Shown here: piece by piece, positions 1 to 12,082 of the stretch | How positions within the stretch are numbered: position 1 is the stretch's first letter | Layout: every line of letters starts with the position of its first letter | NCBI RefSeq assembly: GCF_026343185.1 | Contig: NZ_JAPEMA010000001.1 | Location: 558,001 to 622,000 of the forward strand | Reading direction: 5' to 3' | Origin: Streptomyces sp. NBC_00091 | GTDB lineage: Bacteria > Actinomycetota > Actinomycetes > Streptomycetales > Streptomycetaceae | Length of the DNA: 64,000 nt | The notes under the pieces: model-generated | What the model was told of the DNA's origin: nothing | The model's input: the letters and a program-made list of their open reading frames with translations, nothing else | Database searches by the model: none | Translations under genes and position numbers: made by a program

Positions 1-2033
<2,033 letters not shown>

Positions 2034-2037
<4 letters not shown>

Positions 2038-5000
2038 GCGGACTGCTCCTTCGTCTGCGAAGAGGTGGCGAGTGCGTCGGCGGCTTCGAGGCGGTCGAGT
2101 TCGGCCTGGACCTGGGCCTCGACGGCGCGGGCGAGACGGGCCACGGTGGGGCCCTCGAAGAGGGCGCGCAGGGGCAGCGCGACCTGGAATTCGTTCTGGA
2201 TGCCGGAGATCAGGCGGATGCCGAGGATGGAGTTGCCTCCGCCGGTGAAGAAGTCCTCGTCCATGTCGGGTTCGGCGCCGAGGAGTCCGGTCCAGATGGC
2301 GGCGATGCGTTCCTCGACGATGTCCCGGGGGGCGGTGCGTTCCTTGGCCTGTCCGGCGTCGGCGGCCGGGTCGGGCAGGGCGGCGCGGTCGAGTTTGCCG
2401 TTGGCGGTGAGGGGGATGGCGGTGAGCTCGGCGAACGCCGAGGGGATCATGTATTCGGGCAGGGTGCGGGCGCAGTGCGCGGTGAGTTCGGCGCTGTCGG
2501 GCAGCCGGCTCCCGTCGGCGGGCACGGCGTAGGCGGTGAGTGCGCGGCCGGCCAGGACGACCGCCTCCCGGACGGCGGGGTGGGCGGTGAGCACGGCTTC
2601 GATCTCGCCGGGTTCGATGCGGTGGCCGCGGATCTTGATCTGGTGGTCGATGCGGCCGAGGAACTCGACGGTGCCGTCGGGGAGCTGGCGGGCCAGGTCG
2701 CCGCTGCGGTAGAAGCGGTCGCCGGGTGCTCCGTAGGGGTCGGGCAGGAAGCGTTCGGCGGTCAGGGCGGGCCGGCCGGTGTAGCCGCGGCCGACGCCGG
2801 TGCCGCCCACGTACAGCTCGCCGACCGCGCCGAGCGGTACGGGGCGCAGCTCGCCGTCCAGGACGTACATGGACAGGCCGGGCAGCGGGCGGCCGATCGG
2901 GACGGTGCCCTCGACGGGGGCGTCGACGGGGTGGACGCAGGTGCCGACGGAGCATTCGGTGGGGCCGTACTCGTTGACGAGGCGGCCGGGTCCGAGGAGC
3001 GTCAGCCAGCGGGAGGCCGCTTCGCCGGGGAAGGCCTCGCCCGCGACCAGGACCACCTCGGCGAGGCCGGCGGCCTGCTCGTCGGTGAGCTGCTGGGAGA
3101 GGATCTCCAGGTGCCCGGGGGTCAGCTTGAGGAAGCTGTAGGGGGCGTGTGCGGTGAGGGCCGCGCCGAGGTGGGCGAGGTCGAGGTCGGCGGGCAGCAG
3201 GTGGAGCGGCTGTCCGGCGACGAGGGCGGCGTACAGGTTGGGCACGACCAGGTCGAAGGCCGTGGAGGAGAAGAGGGCGGCGCCTCCGCTGCCGCGCGCG
3301 GCGAGGTCGCGGGCGGCCCAGGCGACGTGGTTGGCCAGGCCCCGGTGCTCGACGCGGACGCCCTTGGGGCGGCCGGTGGAGCCGGACGTGAAGATGACGT
3401 AGGCGGTGGCGCGCGGGTCGAGGCGGCGCGGCGGCGGGCTCGTGGGCAGGGCGCCCAGGAGGTCGTGGTCCCGGTCCACGACGACGAGTTCGCCGGGGAA
3501 GACCGGGGCGAGGCGGGCACCGTGCTCGGCCGAGGTGACCAGGACGCCGGCGCCCGCGTCGGCGAGCATCGCGGCGATCCGCTCGGCGGGGTGTTCGGGG
3601 TCGAGGGGCAGGTAGCCGCCGCCGGTCTTCCAGGCGGCGAGGAAGGCGGTGAGCTGCTCGGGGCCCCGGTCGAGGAGGACGCCGACGACCGACTCGGTGG
3701 AGGCGGCGGAGCCGCGCAGCCGGTGGGCGAGCTGGTTGGCGGCGCCGTCGAGGGCGCCGAAGGTCATCTCGCGGGCGCCGGTGAGCGCGATCGCCCCGGG
3801 GTCCTGTGCGGCCCGCGCCTCGAAGAGTTCCAGGACGGTGACGTCGGCCGGGTCGGCGACGGTCTGTCCGGCGCCCTCGTTCCATTCGACGAGCTGGCGG
3901 TGGCGTTCACCGGCGGTGAGCAGGTCGAAGTCGGCGAGGCGGGTGTCCGGGGCCTGGACGGCCTGCTCGATCAGGCGCAGCAGCCGGCCGGCGAGCCGCT
4001 CGACGGTGGCGGTCTCGAAGAGGGAGGTGGCGAACTCCAGGACGCCCGCGACGGCGCCGTCGTGGCGGGGCCGCAGGAAGAGGCTGAGGTCGGTCTTGGC
4101 GATGCGCCAGGAGCCGGCGAGGTCGGCCAGGTCGGTGAAGTCGACGCCCGCGGTGGTGAGTTCCGCGTCGAGCAGGTCGAAGGCGGCCTGGTAGACGGGG
4201 GTGCGGGACGGGTCGCGGCCCTCCTGGACCTCTTCGACCAGCCGGTCGAAGGGGAGTTCCTGGTGGGCGAAGGCCTCGAGGGTGGTGGCGCGGACCCGGT
4301 CGAGCGCTTCGGCGAAGGTGAGGCCGCCGCTCAGGTCGCAGCGCAGCGGCAGCGAGTTGAGGAAGAAGCCGACGAGGTTCTCCGTCTCGGGCCGGGTGCG
4401 GCCGACGACGGGGGTTCCCACGACCACGTCGTGTTCGCCGCTGTGCCGTGCGAGGAGTGTCGCGAAGGCGGTGAGCAGGGTCATGAAGAGGGTCGCGCCG
4501 TGCGTGCGGCCCAGTTCGGTCAGCGGCCGCGCCACGGAGGCGGGGATGGTCAGCGGGACGACGGCGCCGTGGTGGTCGCGCTCGGCGGGGCGGCGGTGGT
4601 CGGTGGGCAGCGCCAGCGGGGTGTGGCCGGCGAGGGCCTCGCGCCAGTGGGCGAGGTCCGCGGCGAGGCGCTCGTCGGTGAGGCGGCCGCGCTGCCAGGC
4701 GGCGTAGTCCACGTAGCCGTGGGTGGGTTCGGGCAGCTGCGGGGCGAGGCCGGCCGCCAGCCGCGTGTGCAGCTCGGTGAACTCGCGCTCCAGGATCACC
4801 GAGGACCAGCCGTCGCAGGCGATGTGGTGGATGGTGACCACGAGGAGCGGGGCGCCGTCCTCGAAGCGGACGAGGGCGGCGCGCCACAGCGGGCCGTCCG
4901 CGAGGTCGAAGCCCTGGGCGAAGCGGTCGGCGAGCAGGTCGCCGAGGCCGGAGCGGGCGATGGTGGTCTCGGTGAGCGCCACGGCGGCCGGCTCCGCGAT

Positions 5001-7043
5001 GCGCGGTCCGCGCTCGGCGGCGTCGGCGGGGAAGCGGGTGCGCAGCGCCTCGTGGCGCGCTTCCAGGAGGTCCAGGGCCTGCTGGACGTGTTCGGTACGG
5101 GCGCCCTCGGGCAGCGTGATCAGGAGCGGCGAGACCCATTCGGAGCCGCCGGGGTTGAGCTGGTCGAGGAAGGAGAGGCGCTGCTGGCCGAAGGAGAGCG
5201 GGAGCACCCCGTCGCGGGGTACGGACACGATCGGCCGGTCGGCGGAGGCTTCGGCGAGCAGCCGGGCCTGGGCCTCCAGGGTGGAGGCGGTGAAGAGGGC
5301 GGCGAGTTCGATCTCCCCGCCGGACAGTTCGCGCAGTCCTGCGGCGAGCCGGGTCAGGACGAGGGAGGTCCCGCCGAGCTGGAAGAAGTCGTCGTGGACC
5401 GCGGGCTCGGCGACACCGAGGAGACGGGTCCACACCTGGGCGACGGCCCGCTCCTCCTCGGTACGCGGTGCCACCCGGTCGGCGGGCCCGGCGTGCAGCT
5501 CGGGGGCCGGGTCGGGCAGCGCCCCGCGGTCGACCTTGCCGTTGGCGGTGAGCGGCAGCCCGGTCAGCGGGATCAGCTGGGCGGGCACCAGGGCCGCGGG
5601 CAGCCGGGCGGCGAGGAAGCCGCGCCAGTCCTGCGGGGCGCGGCCGTCGGCGGTGACGGTGTAGGCGACGAGGCGGTGTCCGCCGCCGGGGGCGGGGGCG
5701 GCGACGACCACGGCCGCTTCGGTCTGCGGGTGTTCGAGCAGGGCGCTCGCGACCTCGCCGGGCTCGATGCGGACCCCGTTGACCTTGACCTGGTCGTCGG
5801 CGCGGCCGCGGTACTCCAGGGTGCGGTCGGTGCGCCAGCGCACGAGGTCGCCGGTGCGGTAGAGGCGGGATCCGGGGGGACCGTACGGGTCGGGGACGAA
5901 GCGTTCGGCGGTCAGGCCGGGCCGGCCGAGGTAGCCGCGGGCCACGCCCGCGCCGGCGGCGTACAGCTCGCCGGGCACGCCGACGGGGACGGGGCGGCCG
6001 TTGCCGTCGAGGACGAGGACGCGCATGCCGTCGAGGGGGCGGCCGATGGGGACGGGGCCGCTCGCCTGCTCGGTGTCGTAGGGCTGCGCGGTGATGTCGA
6101 TGGAGCACTCGGTGGGACCGTAGGTGTTCCAGATGTGCAGGCCGTCGCTGCCGGTCCGGGCTAGGGCGCGGCGGCACAGCTCGGCGTGCAGCGGCTCGCC
6201 GGCGGAGAACAGCAGGCGCAGGGTGGTGATGTCCTGCCAGCCGGGCTCGTCGACGAGCAGGCGCAGCACGGAGGGGACGACCTGGAGGACGGTGACGTCG
6301 TGCTCGGCGGCGGAGGCCACCAGGGCGGCCGGGTCGCGCTCGGCGCCGACGGGCGCGAGGACCAGGGTGGCGCCGCTGACGAGGGGGGCGAAGACCTCCC
6401 AGGCGGCGGCGTCGAAGCCCGTGGTGGTCTTCTGCAGGACACGGTCCCCGGCGGCGATGCCGTGCTCGCGCACGCTCCACTGCACGCGGTTGGCGATGCC
6501 CTCGTGGGTGACCAGGACGCCCTTGGGGCGGCCGGTGGAGCCCGAGGTGTAGACGGCGTAGGCGACGCCGTCCGGTTCGGCGTAGGTGTCCGGGGCGTCG
6601 GCGGGCAGGGCGGCGAGGGTCTCGCGCTGCTCGGCGAGGCCGACGGCGGGCACCCCGAAGAGGGTGTCCCCGGTGGCGGTGGCGGTCACCAGGAGGGTGA
6701 GGTCCGCGTCCCCCGCCATCCATTCCAGCCGCTCGGCCGGCAGGGACGGCTCCAGCGGCACGTAGGCGGCGCCGGCCTTCCAGACGGCCAGGAGGGTGAC
6801 GACGAGGTCGAGGCCGCGGTGCAGGTGGACGCCGACCAGGGACTCCCGTACGACGCCTCGGCGGCGCAGCAGCTCCGCGAGGCGGCGCGCACGGGCGTCC
6901 AGGTCGGCGTAGGTGTGGGCCGCGCCGTCCGCGGTGAGGACGGCGGTGGCGTCCGGGGTCCACGCAGCCCGCCGGGCGACGACCTCGGCGAGGGTCGCGA
7001 GATGAATGTCGGTTACATCGTCCTGACGTATCTGCGTGGTCAT
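2034..7043 (-). CDS. NRPS, two modules A-T-C-A-T (1669 aa)
   Basis: A two-module peptide synthetase that begins directly with an adenylation domain. Domains in order: A1 (about 15-510, A3 motif [11 protein letters not shown] near 165), carrier T1 (about 530-600, LGGTS with Ser560), C (about 612-1045, HHIACDG at 739-745), A2 (about 1065-1560, [11 protein letters not shown] near 1218) and T2 (about 1575-1645, GGGNS with Ser1605). There is no N-terminal condensation domain and no thioesterase. My alignment to the GrsA pocket gives DAWQFATIDK for A1, resembling remembered glutamine codes, and DLPKLAEVGK for A2, resembling the asparagine code; both are inferences. A GAGGA ribosome site sits nine bases before the ATG. 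The next NRPS gene overlaps by four bases. Acylation of module 1 probably relies on the free C domain encoded at 8765-10135. Confidence 0.96.
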
Positions 7044-7115
7044 CGTGGAATTCCTCTACTGGACAGCTGCGGCCGAACGGAGACAAAGGGGGGAGGCGAG
7101 GTGAAGGAAATGGGA

Positions 7116-7149
7116 GCGCCGGCCCAAGGGGGGAATCCCGGGCCGGCGC
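7116..7149 (-). terminator. Hairpin between mbtH-like gene and NRPS gene
   Basis: Perfect 10-bp inverted repeat (7116-7125 with 7140-7149, GCGCCGGCCC/GGGCCGGCGC) with a 14-base loop, just downstream of the MbtH gene stop and about 70 bases before the NRPS start. No U tract follows. It may be a partial terminator that lowers NRPS expression relative to the small upstream protein, or an RNA processing site. Confidence 0.5.
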
Positions 7150-7159
7150 GGTCGGGGGA

Positions 7160-7387
7160 TCAGATGCCGATGAGCGCCTGGTCCCGCTCCATGCGGCGGC
7201 GCAGGCTCAGCGGGCGCATGTCGGTCCAGATCTCCTCGATGCGCTGGAGGCAGGCGTCCTTGGGGCCCTCGGTGCCCTCGGCGTGCCAGCCGGCGGGGAG
7301 GTCGCGGTCGGCCCACCAGATCGAGTACTGCTCTTCGTCGTTGCGGACCACGCGGTAGGCGCGCTCGTCGTTCTGGCTCTCGCTCAT
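7160..7387 (-). CDS. MbtH-like NRPS accessory protein (75 aa)
   Basis: Small cytoplasmic chaperone-like protein that binds NRPS adenylation domains and is often required for their folding and activity. The 75-residue length is usual. The family signature is visible: EEQYSIWW near residue 18, PAGW near 31, and a C-terminal run with WTDMRPLSL. It lies between the luciferase-like monooxygenase and the NRPS genes on the same strand, so it most likely serves the adenylation domains of this cluster. The ATG at 7387 has an AAGGAG ribosome site nine bases upstream. Two copies of a 16-bp repeat and a 20-bp palindrome lie upstream, so it may also have its own promoter. Confidence 0.96.
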   Translation of the reverse strand: MSESQNDERAYRVVRNDEEQYSIWWADRDLPAGWHAEGTEGPKDACLQRIEEIWTDMRPLSLRRRMERDQALIGI

Positions 7388-7402
7388 GGGGAATTGCTCC
7401 TT

Positions 7403-7434
7403 GTCGAAAGGATGAGAAGTCGAAAGGGTGAGAA
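7403..7434. repeat. 16-bp tandem duplication before the mbtH-like gene
   Basis: Two adjacent 16-bp copies (7403-7418 and 7419-7434) differ at one base. They lie just upstream of the ribosome site of the MbtH gene in its 5' leader. The role is unknown. Confidence 0.8.
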
Positions 7435-7459
7435 GTGGCGGCCGGCTGCGCGGCCTACG

Positions 7460-7479
7460 CCCAGAACAACTGTTCTGGG
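7460..7479. promoter_or_regulatory. 20-bp near-perfect palindrome
   Basis: Nine-base arms CCCAGAACA and TGTTCTGGG separated by AC, in the 151-bp gap between the monooxygenase gene and the MbtH gene. It could be an operator for the downstream MbtH-NRPS unit or a short terminator of the monooxygenase gene. The symmetry and tight spacer favour a protein-binding site. Confidence 0.5.
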
Positions 7480-7538
7480 TACGGCTATATGGGGCCCATA
7501 CGGTCGGGGCGGGTCCGCGGTGTCGGCCGCGGCCCCGG

Positions 7539-8597
7539 TCAGGAGCCGCAGCGGTCCTTCAGCCGGGCCAGGAACTCGAGGCTCTCGAGGGTCTGCTTGG
7601 TGCTGACACCGAAGTCCACGAGGCAGCCGATCTCGTCGACGCCCGTCTGCCCCAGCAGCTCCACGACGCGCTCGCCCTGCTCGACGGTGCCGAACATGCC
7701 CTGGCGTTCGAAGAAGCGGGCGAAGCCGCGCTCGACGAGGAAGTCGACGTCGGCGTCCTGGATCTCGGCGGAGTCGAAGGTGCCGGGCTTCTTGCTGATG
7801 GAGCCCGAAATCAGCCCGAAGGAGGTCTTGAGGTACTCCGACAGCGGGCCGCGCACCAGCTCGCGCACCTCGTCGGTGCTGGGGCCGAGGAAGGTGTGCA
7901 GCATCAGGACGACGTGTCCGGCGCGGCCCTCGCCGTCCGTCCCGTGGTGCTCCCGGTAGGACTCGCGGTAGGCGGCGATCTTGACGCGGAGTTCGTCGAT
8001 GTCCTGGCTGAGCAGGTGCGTGAGGATGCCACCGCCCTGGGCGCCCGCCTTGCGGAAGGTGTCGACGCTGCCGGCGCTGGTGATCCAGAAGGGCAGTTCC
8101 CGCTGGACGGCCGGCGGGAAGACCTTCACCTCGGCCGGCTGGCCCTTGCCGTCGGGCAGGGTCAGGGACTCGCCGCGCCACAGGGCACGTACGGTCTCGA
8201 CGGTCTCGTCCATCACCTCGCGGCGGTCCTCGTAGCCGTCCGGGCGCATCACGAAGTCGGCGGGGTGCCAGCCCGAGGCGAAGGAGATGCCGACGCGGCC
8301 GCCCGAGAGGTTGTCGACGACCGACCAGTCCTCGGCGATCCGCAGCGGGTGGTGCAGTGGGGCGACGACGCTGCCCGCCCGGATCATGACCCGCTCGGTG
8401 GCGACGGCGAGCGCGGCCCCGGTGACGGCCGGGTTGGGGTAGAGGCCGCCGAAACGGTGGAAGTGGCGCTCGGGCGTCCAGACGGCCGTGAAGCCGTGCT
8501 CGTCCGCGAAGCGGGCGCCGTCCATCAGCAGTTGGTAGCGCCCCGCGTCACCCGATTCATCACTGTCGTTGGCGAAATAGAAAAGGCTGAAATCCAC
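7539..8597 (-). CDS. LLM-class flavin monooxygenase, NRPS/PKS-associated type (352 aa)
   Basis: A luciferase-like (TIM barrel, FMN-dependent) monooxygenase of the subgroup found as free proteins or embedded domains in NRPS and PKS clusters. The N terminus (DFSLFYFAND), the TPERHFHRFGG segment near residue 42, the APLHHPLRIAEDW run and GRVGISFASGWHP near 100 are typical of that subgroup. The chemistry could be hydroxylation of a carrier-bound amino acid or acyl unit; the substrate cannot be read from sequence. Reduced flavin could come from the cluster's own flavin reductase (21255-21857). The start is GTG at 8597 with a GAGGAG ribosome site five bases upstream. That site and the start lie inside a long predicted hairpin, so translation may be controlled. 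Confidence 0.9.
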   Translation of the reverse strand: MDFSLFYFANDSDESGDAGRYQLLMDGARFADEHGFTAVWTPERHFHRFGGLYPNPAVTGAALAVATERVMIRAGSVVAPLHHPLRIAEDWSVVDNLSGGRVGISFASGWHPADFVMRPDGYEDRREVMDETVETVRALWRGESLTLPDGKGQPAEVKVFPPAVQRELPFWITSAGSVDTFRKAGAQGGGILTHLLSQDIDELRVKIAAYRESYREHHGTDGEGRAGHVVLMLHTFLGPSTDEVRELVRGPLSEYLKTSFGLISGSISKKPGTFDSAEIQDADVDFLVERGFARFFERQGMFGTVEQGERVVELLGQTGVDEIGCLVDFGVSTKQTLESLEFLARLKDRCGS

Positions 8598-8666
8598 CCC
8601 GGCTCCTCGGTCCGTGTCGGGTGCGGAAGGCTTTTCCGCACCCGTCGAAGACCGTAGGAGCCGGGG
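8597..8666 (-). promoter_or_regulatory. 5' leader hairpin that buries the monooxygenase ribosome site
   Basis: On the minus-strand transcript an outer stem pairs 8656-8666 with 8597-8607 (11 perfect pairs), followed after a small internal loop by 8650-8653 with 8609-8612. It encloses an inner 11-bp stem (8634-8644 with 8618-8628). The downstream outer arm contains the GAGGAG ribosome site and the first base of the GTG start of the monooxygenase gene. The pairing is directly visible; control of translation is inferred. Confidence 0.6.
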
Positions 8667-8734
8667 CTATCGGCTTGATTTCGCTTCCCTTTCAGGCCGT
8701 CCCCGGGCGCCGGCCCGGGCGGCCGGGGTCGTCA

Positions 8735-8758
8735 CCGGGCGGGGGTGTCACCGCCCGG
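8735..8758 (-). terminator. Hairpin after the free condensation-domain gene
   Basis: Eight-base arms CCGGGCGG (8735-8742) and CCGCCCGG (8751-8758) with an 8-base loop, seven bases past the stop of the condensation-domain gene. It probably ends the ACP-to-C transcription unit and separates it from the monooxygenase leader. Confidence 0.5.
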
Positions 8759-8764
8759 GGGGTG

Positions 8765-10135
8765 TCACCAGCCGCCTCCCAGGGCCAGGAGGGCCTCGAG
8801 GTCGTCCTCGGCGGTCAGCGGCACCTCGCCGATCGCCCGGCCGGGGTCGTCCGCCGCGGCCCTCAGGAAGCGCTCGTAGCAGCGCGCGAAGCGCTCCACC
8901 GTCTGCGGCTCGAAGAGGTCGCTGTCGTAGGTGAGGACGCCCACCAGCCCGTGCACCCCCTGGTGCAGGGTCAGCATCAGGTCCAGCTGCCCCTCCTGGT
9001 TGGGCTCCGCGAGCCGGGTCACGCTCAGCCCGCAGAACCGGGCGGGCTCTCCCTCGTCCCGGCCGGGCGCCGGCTGCGGGAACTCCGCGTCCAGCCCGTC
9101 CATCTGGAGCAGCAGCGCCCCCATCCGCACCAGCGGCCCCCGGCCCTGCGGCCTGGCCTCGACGCTGGGCAGCCGGGCGTGGCGCATGCCCTGGAGCAGC
9201 TGTCTGCCGGTCTCCGCGGCGAGGGAGGCGAAGGTGGTACCGGAACCGGTCCGGGTACGGACCGGGATGGTGTTGAGGTAGCAGCCGAAGACGGTGCGGT
9301 CGAAGCGGGTGCGGGTGCTGGCCGGAGTGCCGATCAGGACCTCGCCCTCCCCCGTCCAGCCCGCGATGACGGCCTGGTAGGCGGCCACCAGCAGCGGGAA
9401 GGTGCGCACGCCGACGGACTTGGCGGCCCGCTGGAGGTCGTCGGAGAGGGGGGCGAGGTCCAGGTCGACGGTGCCGCCGCGGTGCCGCGGGACGGCCGGC
9501 CGGGGCCGGTCGGTGGCGAGTTCGGTGGCGGTGGCCCCGGTGAGGATCCCGGACCAGTAGGCCCGGTCACGCTGCCCGGCCGGGGTGTCCGGGTGCGCGG
9601 CCTCGTCGGCGACGTACTCCTCGTAGGGGCGGCTGAGCGGCGCGAGCGCGGGCTCCTCCCCGGCCGCCAGGGCGCGGTAGAAGGCGAACAGCTCGCTGAG
9701 CAGCAGCCAGTACGAGGTGAAGTCGCCGGCGATGTGGTGCGCGGCGGTGGACAGCGCGAAGTCCCCCTCGGTGCGCCGGTAGAGCACGACCCGTAAGGGC
9801 CCCTCGCGCTCCAGGACGAAGGGGCGCTGGTTGGCCTCCCGCGCCAGGGCCCGCAGCTCCTCCTCGGAGGCGCCGGGTACGTCGACCACCTCCAGCCGGG
9901 CCGGCGGGGTGTCCTGCGGCAGCCGTACGGGCACCCCGTCGACCTCGTCGAAGAGGGAGCGCAGTACCTCGTGGCGCAGGGCGACCTGCTCGACGGCGCG
10001 GCCCAGCAGGCCGGTGTCGAGGGGGCCGCGGACGCGCAGCGTGAGGATCATGTTGTAGGCGGAGCCGCCGGGGGCCATCCGGTAGGCGGTCCACAGCGAG
10101 CGCTGCGCCGCGCTGAGCTGGCGTACGGGGGTCAC
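8765..10135 (-). CDS. Free-standing NRPS condensation domain (456 aa)
   Basis: The whole protein is one condensation domain with no adenylation or carrier part. The N terminus carries the usual [13 protein letters not shown] segment, and the active site reads HHIAGDF, so the catalytic second His and the Asp are kept but the usual final Gly is Phe. A latch-type segment with [15 protein letters not shown] follows. The start is GTG at 10135, overlapping the ketoreductase stop by four bases (GTGA). It is therefore co-translated with a ketosynthase pair, ACP and ketoreductase. The likely job is to move the acyl group from that ACP onto the first aminoacyl carrier of the synthetase at 2034-7043, which lacks its own N-terminal C domain. 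This role is inferred from architecture. Confidence 0.9.
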   Translation of the reverse strand: MTPVRQLSAAQRSLWTAYRMAPGGSAYNMILTLRVRGPLDTGLLGRAVEQVALRHEVLRSLFDEVDGVPVRLPQDTPPARLEVVDVPGASEEELRALAREANQRPFVLEREGPLRVVLYRRTEGDFALSTAAHHIAGDFTSYWLLLSELFAFYRALAAGEEPALAPLSRPYEEYVADEAAHPDTPAGQRDRAYWSGILTGATATELATDRPRPAVPRHRGGTVDLDLAPLSDDLQRAAKSVGVRTFPLLVAAYQAVIAGWTGEGEVLIGTPASTRTRFDRTVFGCYLNTIPVRTRTGSGTTFASLAAETGRQLLQGMRHARLPSVEARPQGRGPLVRMGALLLQMDGLDAEFPQPAPGRDEGEPARFCGLSVTRLAEPNQEGQLDLMLTLHQGVHGLVGVLTYDSDLFEPQTVERFARCYERFLRAAADDPGRAIGEVPLTAEDDLEALLALGGGW

Positions 10136-10881
10136 CAGGCCAGCCCCCCGTCCACCTGGACCACCTGCCCGGTGATGTAGGCGGCCTGCGGGGAGGCGAG
10201 GAAGGCCACCAGGTCGGAGACGTCCTCGGGCCGGCCGAGGCGGCGCATCGGGATCGAGCCGAGGATCTCCTTGGTGACCTTCTCGGAGAGCCCGGCGGTC
10301 ATGTCGGTCTCGATCAGGCCGGGGGCGACCACGTTGGCCCGCAGGCCGCTGCGGCCGGCCTCCTTGGCGAGGGCCTTGGTGAAGCCGATGATGCCCGCCT
10401 TGGAGGCCGAGTAGTTGGCCTGGCTGGCGTTGCCGTGCACCCCGGCGACGGAGGACAGGGTGACGATGGCGCCGGTGCGCCGGCGCATCATCGAATAGGT
10501 CACCGCACGGCAGAAGTTGAAGGTGCCGTCCAGGTTGGTGCGCAGGACCTGGTCCCACTGCTCGTCGGACATCCGTACGAGCGGTGCGTCGCGGATGATC
10601 CCGGCGGCGGTGACCAGGACGTCCACGGGGCCGAGCGTGCGCTCGGTCTCCTCGGTGAACTCCTTGACCGCCGCGCGGTCGGTGACGTCCACGCGGCGCA
10701 CCAGGACGGTGGCTCCGAGCTCTCGGGCCTCCTTGGCGGCCGTCTCGGCGGCCTCGTGGTCCGAGGCGTAGCAGAAGGCGACGTCGCGTCCGTCGCGGGC
10801 GAGCCTGAGTACGACCGCGCGGCCGATGCCGCGCGATCCGCCACTGACCAGCGCTACCGGACGGTTCCCGGTCTCGCTCAT
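10132..10881 (-). CDS. FabG-like 3-oxoacyl-ACP reductase (249 aa, SDR family)
   Basis: Short-chain dehydrogenase that reduces a beta-ketoacyl group on a carrier protein with NADPH. The nucleotide-binding motif GGSRGIG lies at about 14-20, the NNAG-equivalent segment reads TAAGI, and the catalytic YxxxK is NYSASK near residue 155 with a Ser in TLSSVAG. The C terminus (GGLAW) is typical of FabG. Length matches the family. It sits between the ketosynthase-like partner and the free condensation domain, so it probably acts on the acyl chain built by the ketosynthase in this unit. A GGAAGAGG ribosome site precedes the ATG at 10881. No dehydratase or enoyl reductase is next to it, so full reduction would need enzymes encoded elsewhere. 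Confidence 0.95.
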   Translation of the reverse strand: MSETGNRPVALVSGGSRGIGRAVVLRLARDGRDVAFCYASDHEAAETAAKEARELGATVLVRRVDVTDRAAVKEFTEETERTLGPVDVLVTAAGIIRDAPLVRMSDEQWDQVLRTNLDGTFNFCRAVTYSMMRRRTGAIVTLSSVAGVHGNASQANYSASKAGIIGFTKALAKEAGRSGLRANVVAPGLIETDMTAGLSEKVTKEILGSIPMRRLGRPEDVSDLVAFLASPQAAYITGQVVQVDGGLAW

Positions 10882-10942
10882 GTCTACCTCTTCCTGTTGG
10901 TGTTGTCGTCGCTTCGGCCGGGCGGATCGCGTCGTGCTCGGT

Positions 10943-12082
10943 TCAGCCGGCGGGCCGGCCCAGCAGGGTGGCGCCCACGCGGCCTTCTTCCACCGAGGTG
11001 ATCAGTACGGGTGCCCGCAGGGGCCCCTCCCCGTCGGCGGCGAGGGCGGCCGCCGTCTGGAAGGCGGAGGCGGCGCTGCCGCCGTGGCCTATGCGGTGGG
11101 CCGGGGCGATCCGCCGGGCCGGGGCTCCGGCTCGTGCTCCGGCTCCGGCTCCCGCCTGTGCTCCGGCTCGTGCGAACACCTCGGCCAGCGCGGCGTCCTC
11201 CTGCGCGCCCAGCGGCCCGGAGGGGTCCGAGGAGACGGTGAGGCCGATGGCCCCCGGGTCCGTCCCGGTCTCCCCCAGCAGGTCGGTGACGCAGCGCAGC
11301 AGTGCCTGCCCCGCGCTCCCGCCCCGCTCCGGGTGGTAGGCCCTGAAGCGTGATCCCCGCAGCACCGCCAGCGGGGTACGGCCGCGGGCCGCGGCCCCCT
11401 CGGCGCTCTCCAGCAGGAACAGGGCCCCGCCCTCGGCGAGCGGCGGGGCCTGCCCCGGTCCTCCCCGCAGGGCGTCCTCCAGCAGGACCCGGTCCTCGGT
11501 GTACTCCTCTCCGGCCCCGGCGAGCAGCACCTCGGCCCGGCCCTGGCGCAGCAGTCTGCCCGCCTGGGCCAGGGCGAGGAGGCCGCCGACGTCGCCGCCG
11601 GTGAGGGTGGTGTTGGGTCCCTTGAGCCCGTACCAGATGGCGCTGCGGCTGGCCGCGCAGTTGGCCGCCGTGGACGGGAAGCGGGACGGGTCGACGTGGA
11701 AGGGCTTCGCCTCGGCGTAGGAGGCCGTGGTGAAGTCCAGGCCCGACTTGGCGCTCCCCGAGGTGGCGAACACCATTCCGGTGTCCTCCGGTTCGGTGCC
11801 CGTCGAGCCTCCCTGGTCGTCCAGGAGCAGTCCGCTGAGCAGCAGGGTGAGCCTGGTGAGCCGGTCCAGGGAGCGCACGCCGCGGGTGCCGGCGTACTCC
11901 ATCCGGACGCCCGGCACGATGCCGGCGCGGAGCGATGTCCCGGGCCGGAACTCGCTGTCGACGACGGAGAGCGCCTCCCGGCCCGTGCCCAGGCCTTCGC
12001 GGAAGGCGGCGGCTCCCTCCCCCCAGGGCGAGAGGGCCGACCAGGCGGAGATCACCGGTTGCCCGGATGCGTCGGACGTCAT
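10943..12082 (-). CDS. Ketosynthase-like protein lacking the active-site Cys (KS-beta/CLF-like, 379 aa)
   Basis: A thiolase-fold protein related to beta-ketoacyl synthases but without their catalytic residues. At the usual TAC position the sequence reads TGG (residues 161-163), so the nucleophilic Cys is replaced by Gly. The HGTGT motif is absent, although a GH-type segment (IGHGGSAAS) remains near the C terminus. An Ala/Gly/Arg-rich stretch of about 20 residues near 315-335 looks like an expansion. It directly follows an active ketosynthase with a four-base ATGA overlap (ATG at 12082). That pairing is the classic arrangement of type II polyketide KS and chain-length-factor heterodimers, so it is probably the non-catalytic partner that sets chain length. 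Confidence 0.85.
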   Translation of the reverse strand: MTSDASGQPVISAWSALSPWGEGAAAFREGLGTGREALSVVDSEFRPGTSLRAGIVPGVRMEYAGTRGVRSLDRLTRLTLLLSGLLLDDQGGSTGTEPEDTGMVFATSGSAKSGLDFTTASYAEAKPFHVDPSRFPSTAANCAASRSAIWYGLKGPNTTLTGGDVGGLLALAQAGRLLRQGRAEVLLAGAGEEYTEDRVLLEDALRGGPGQAPPLAEGGALFLLESAEGAAARGRTPLAVLRGSRFRAYHPERGGSAGQALLRCVTDLLGETGTDPGAIGLTVSSDPSGPLGAQEDAALAEVFARAGAQAGAGAGARAGAPARRIAPAHRIGHGGSAASAFQTAAALAADGEGPLRAPVLITSVEEGRVGATLLGRPAG

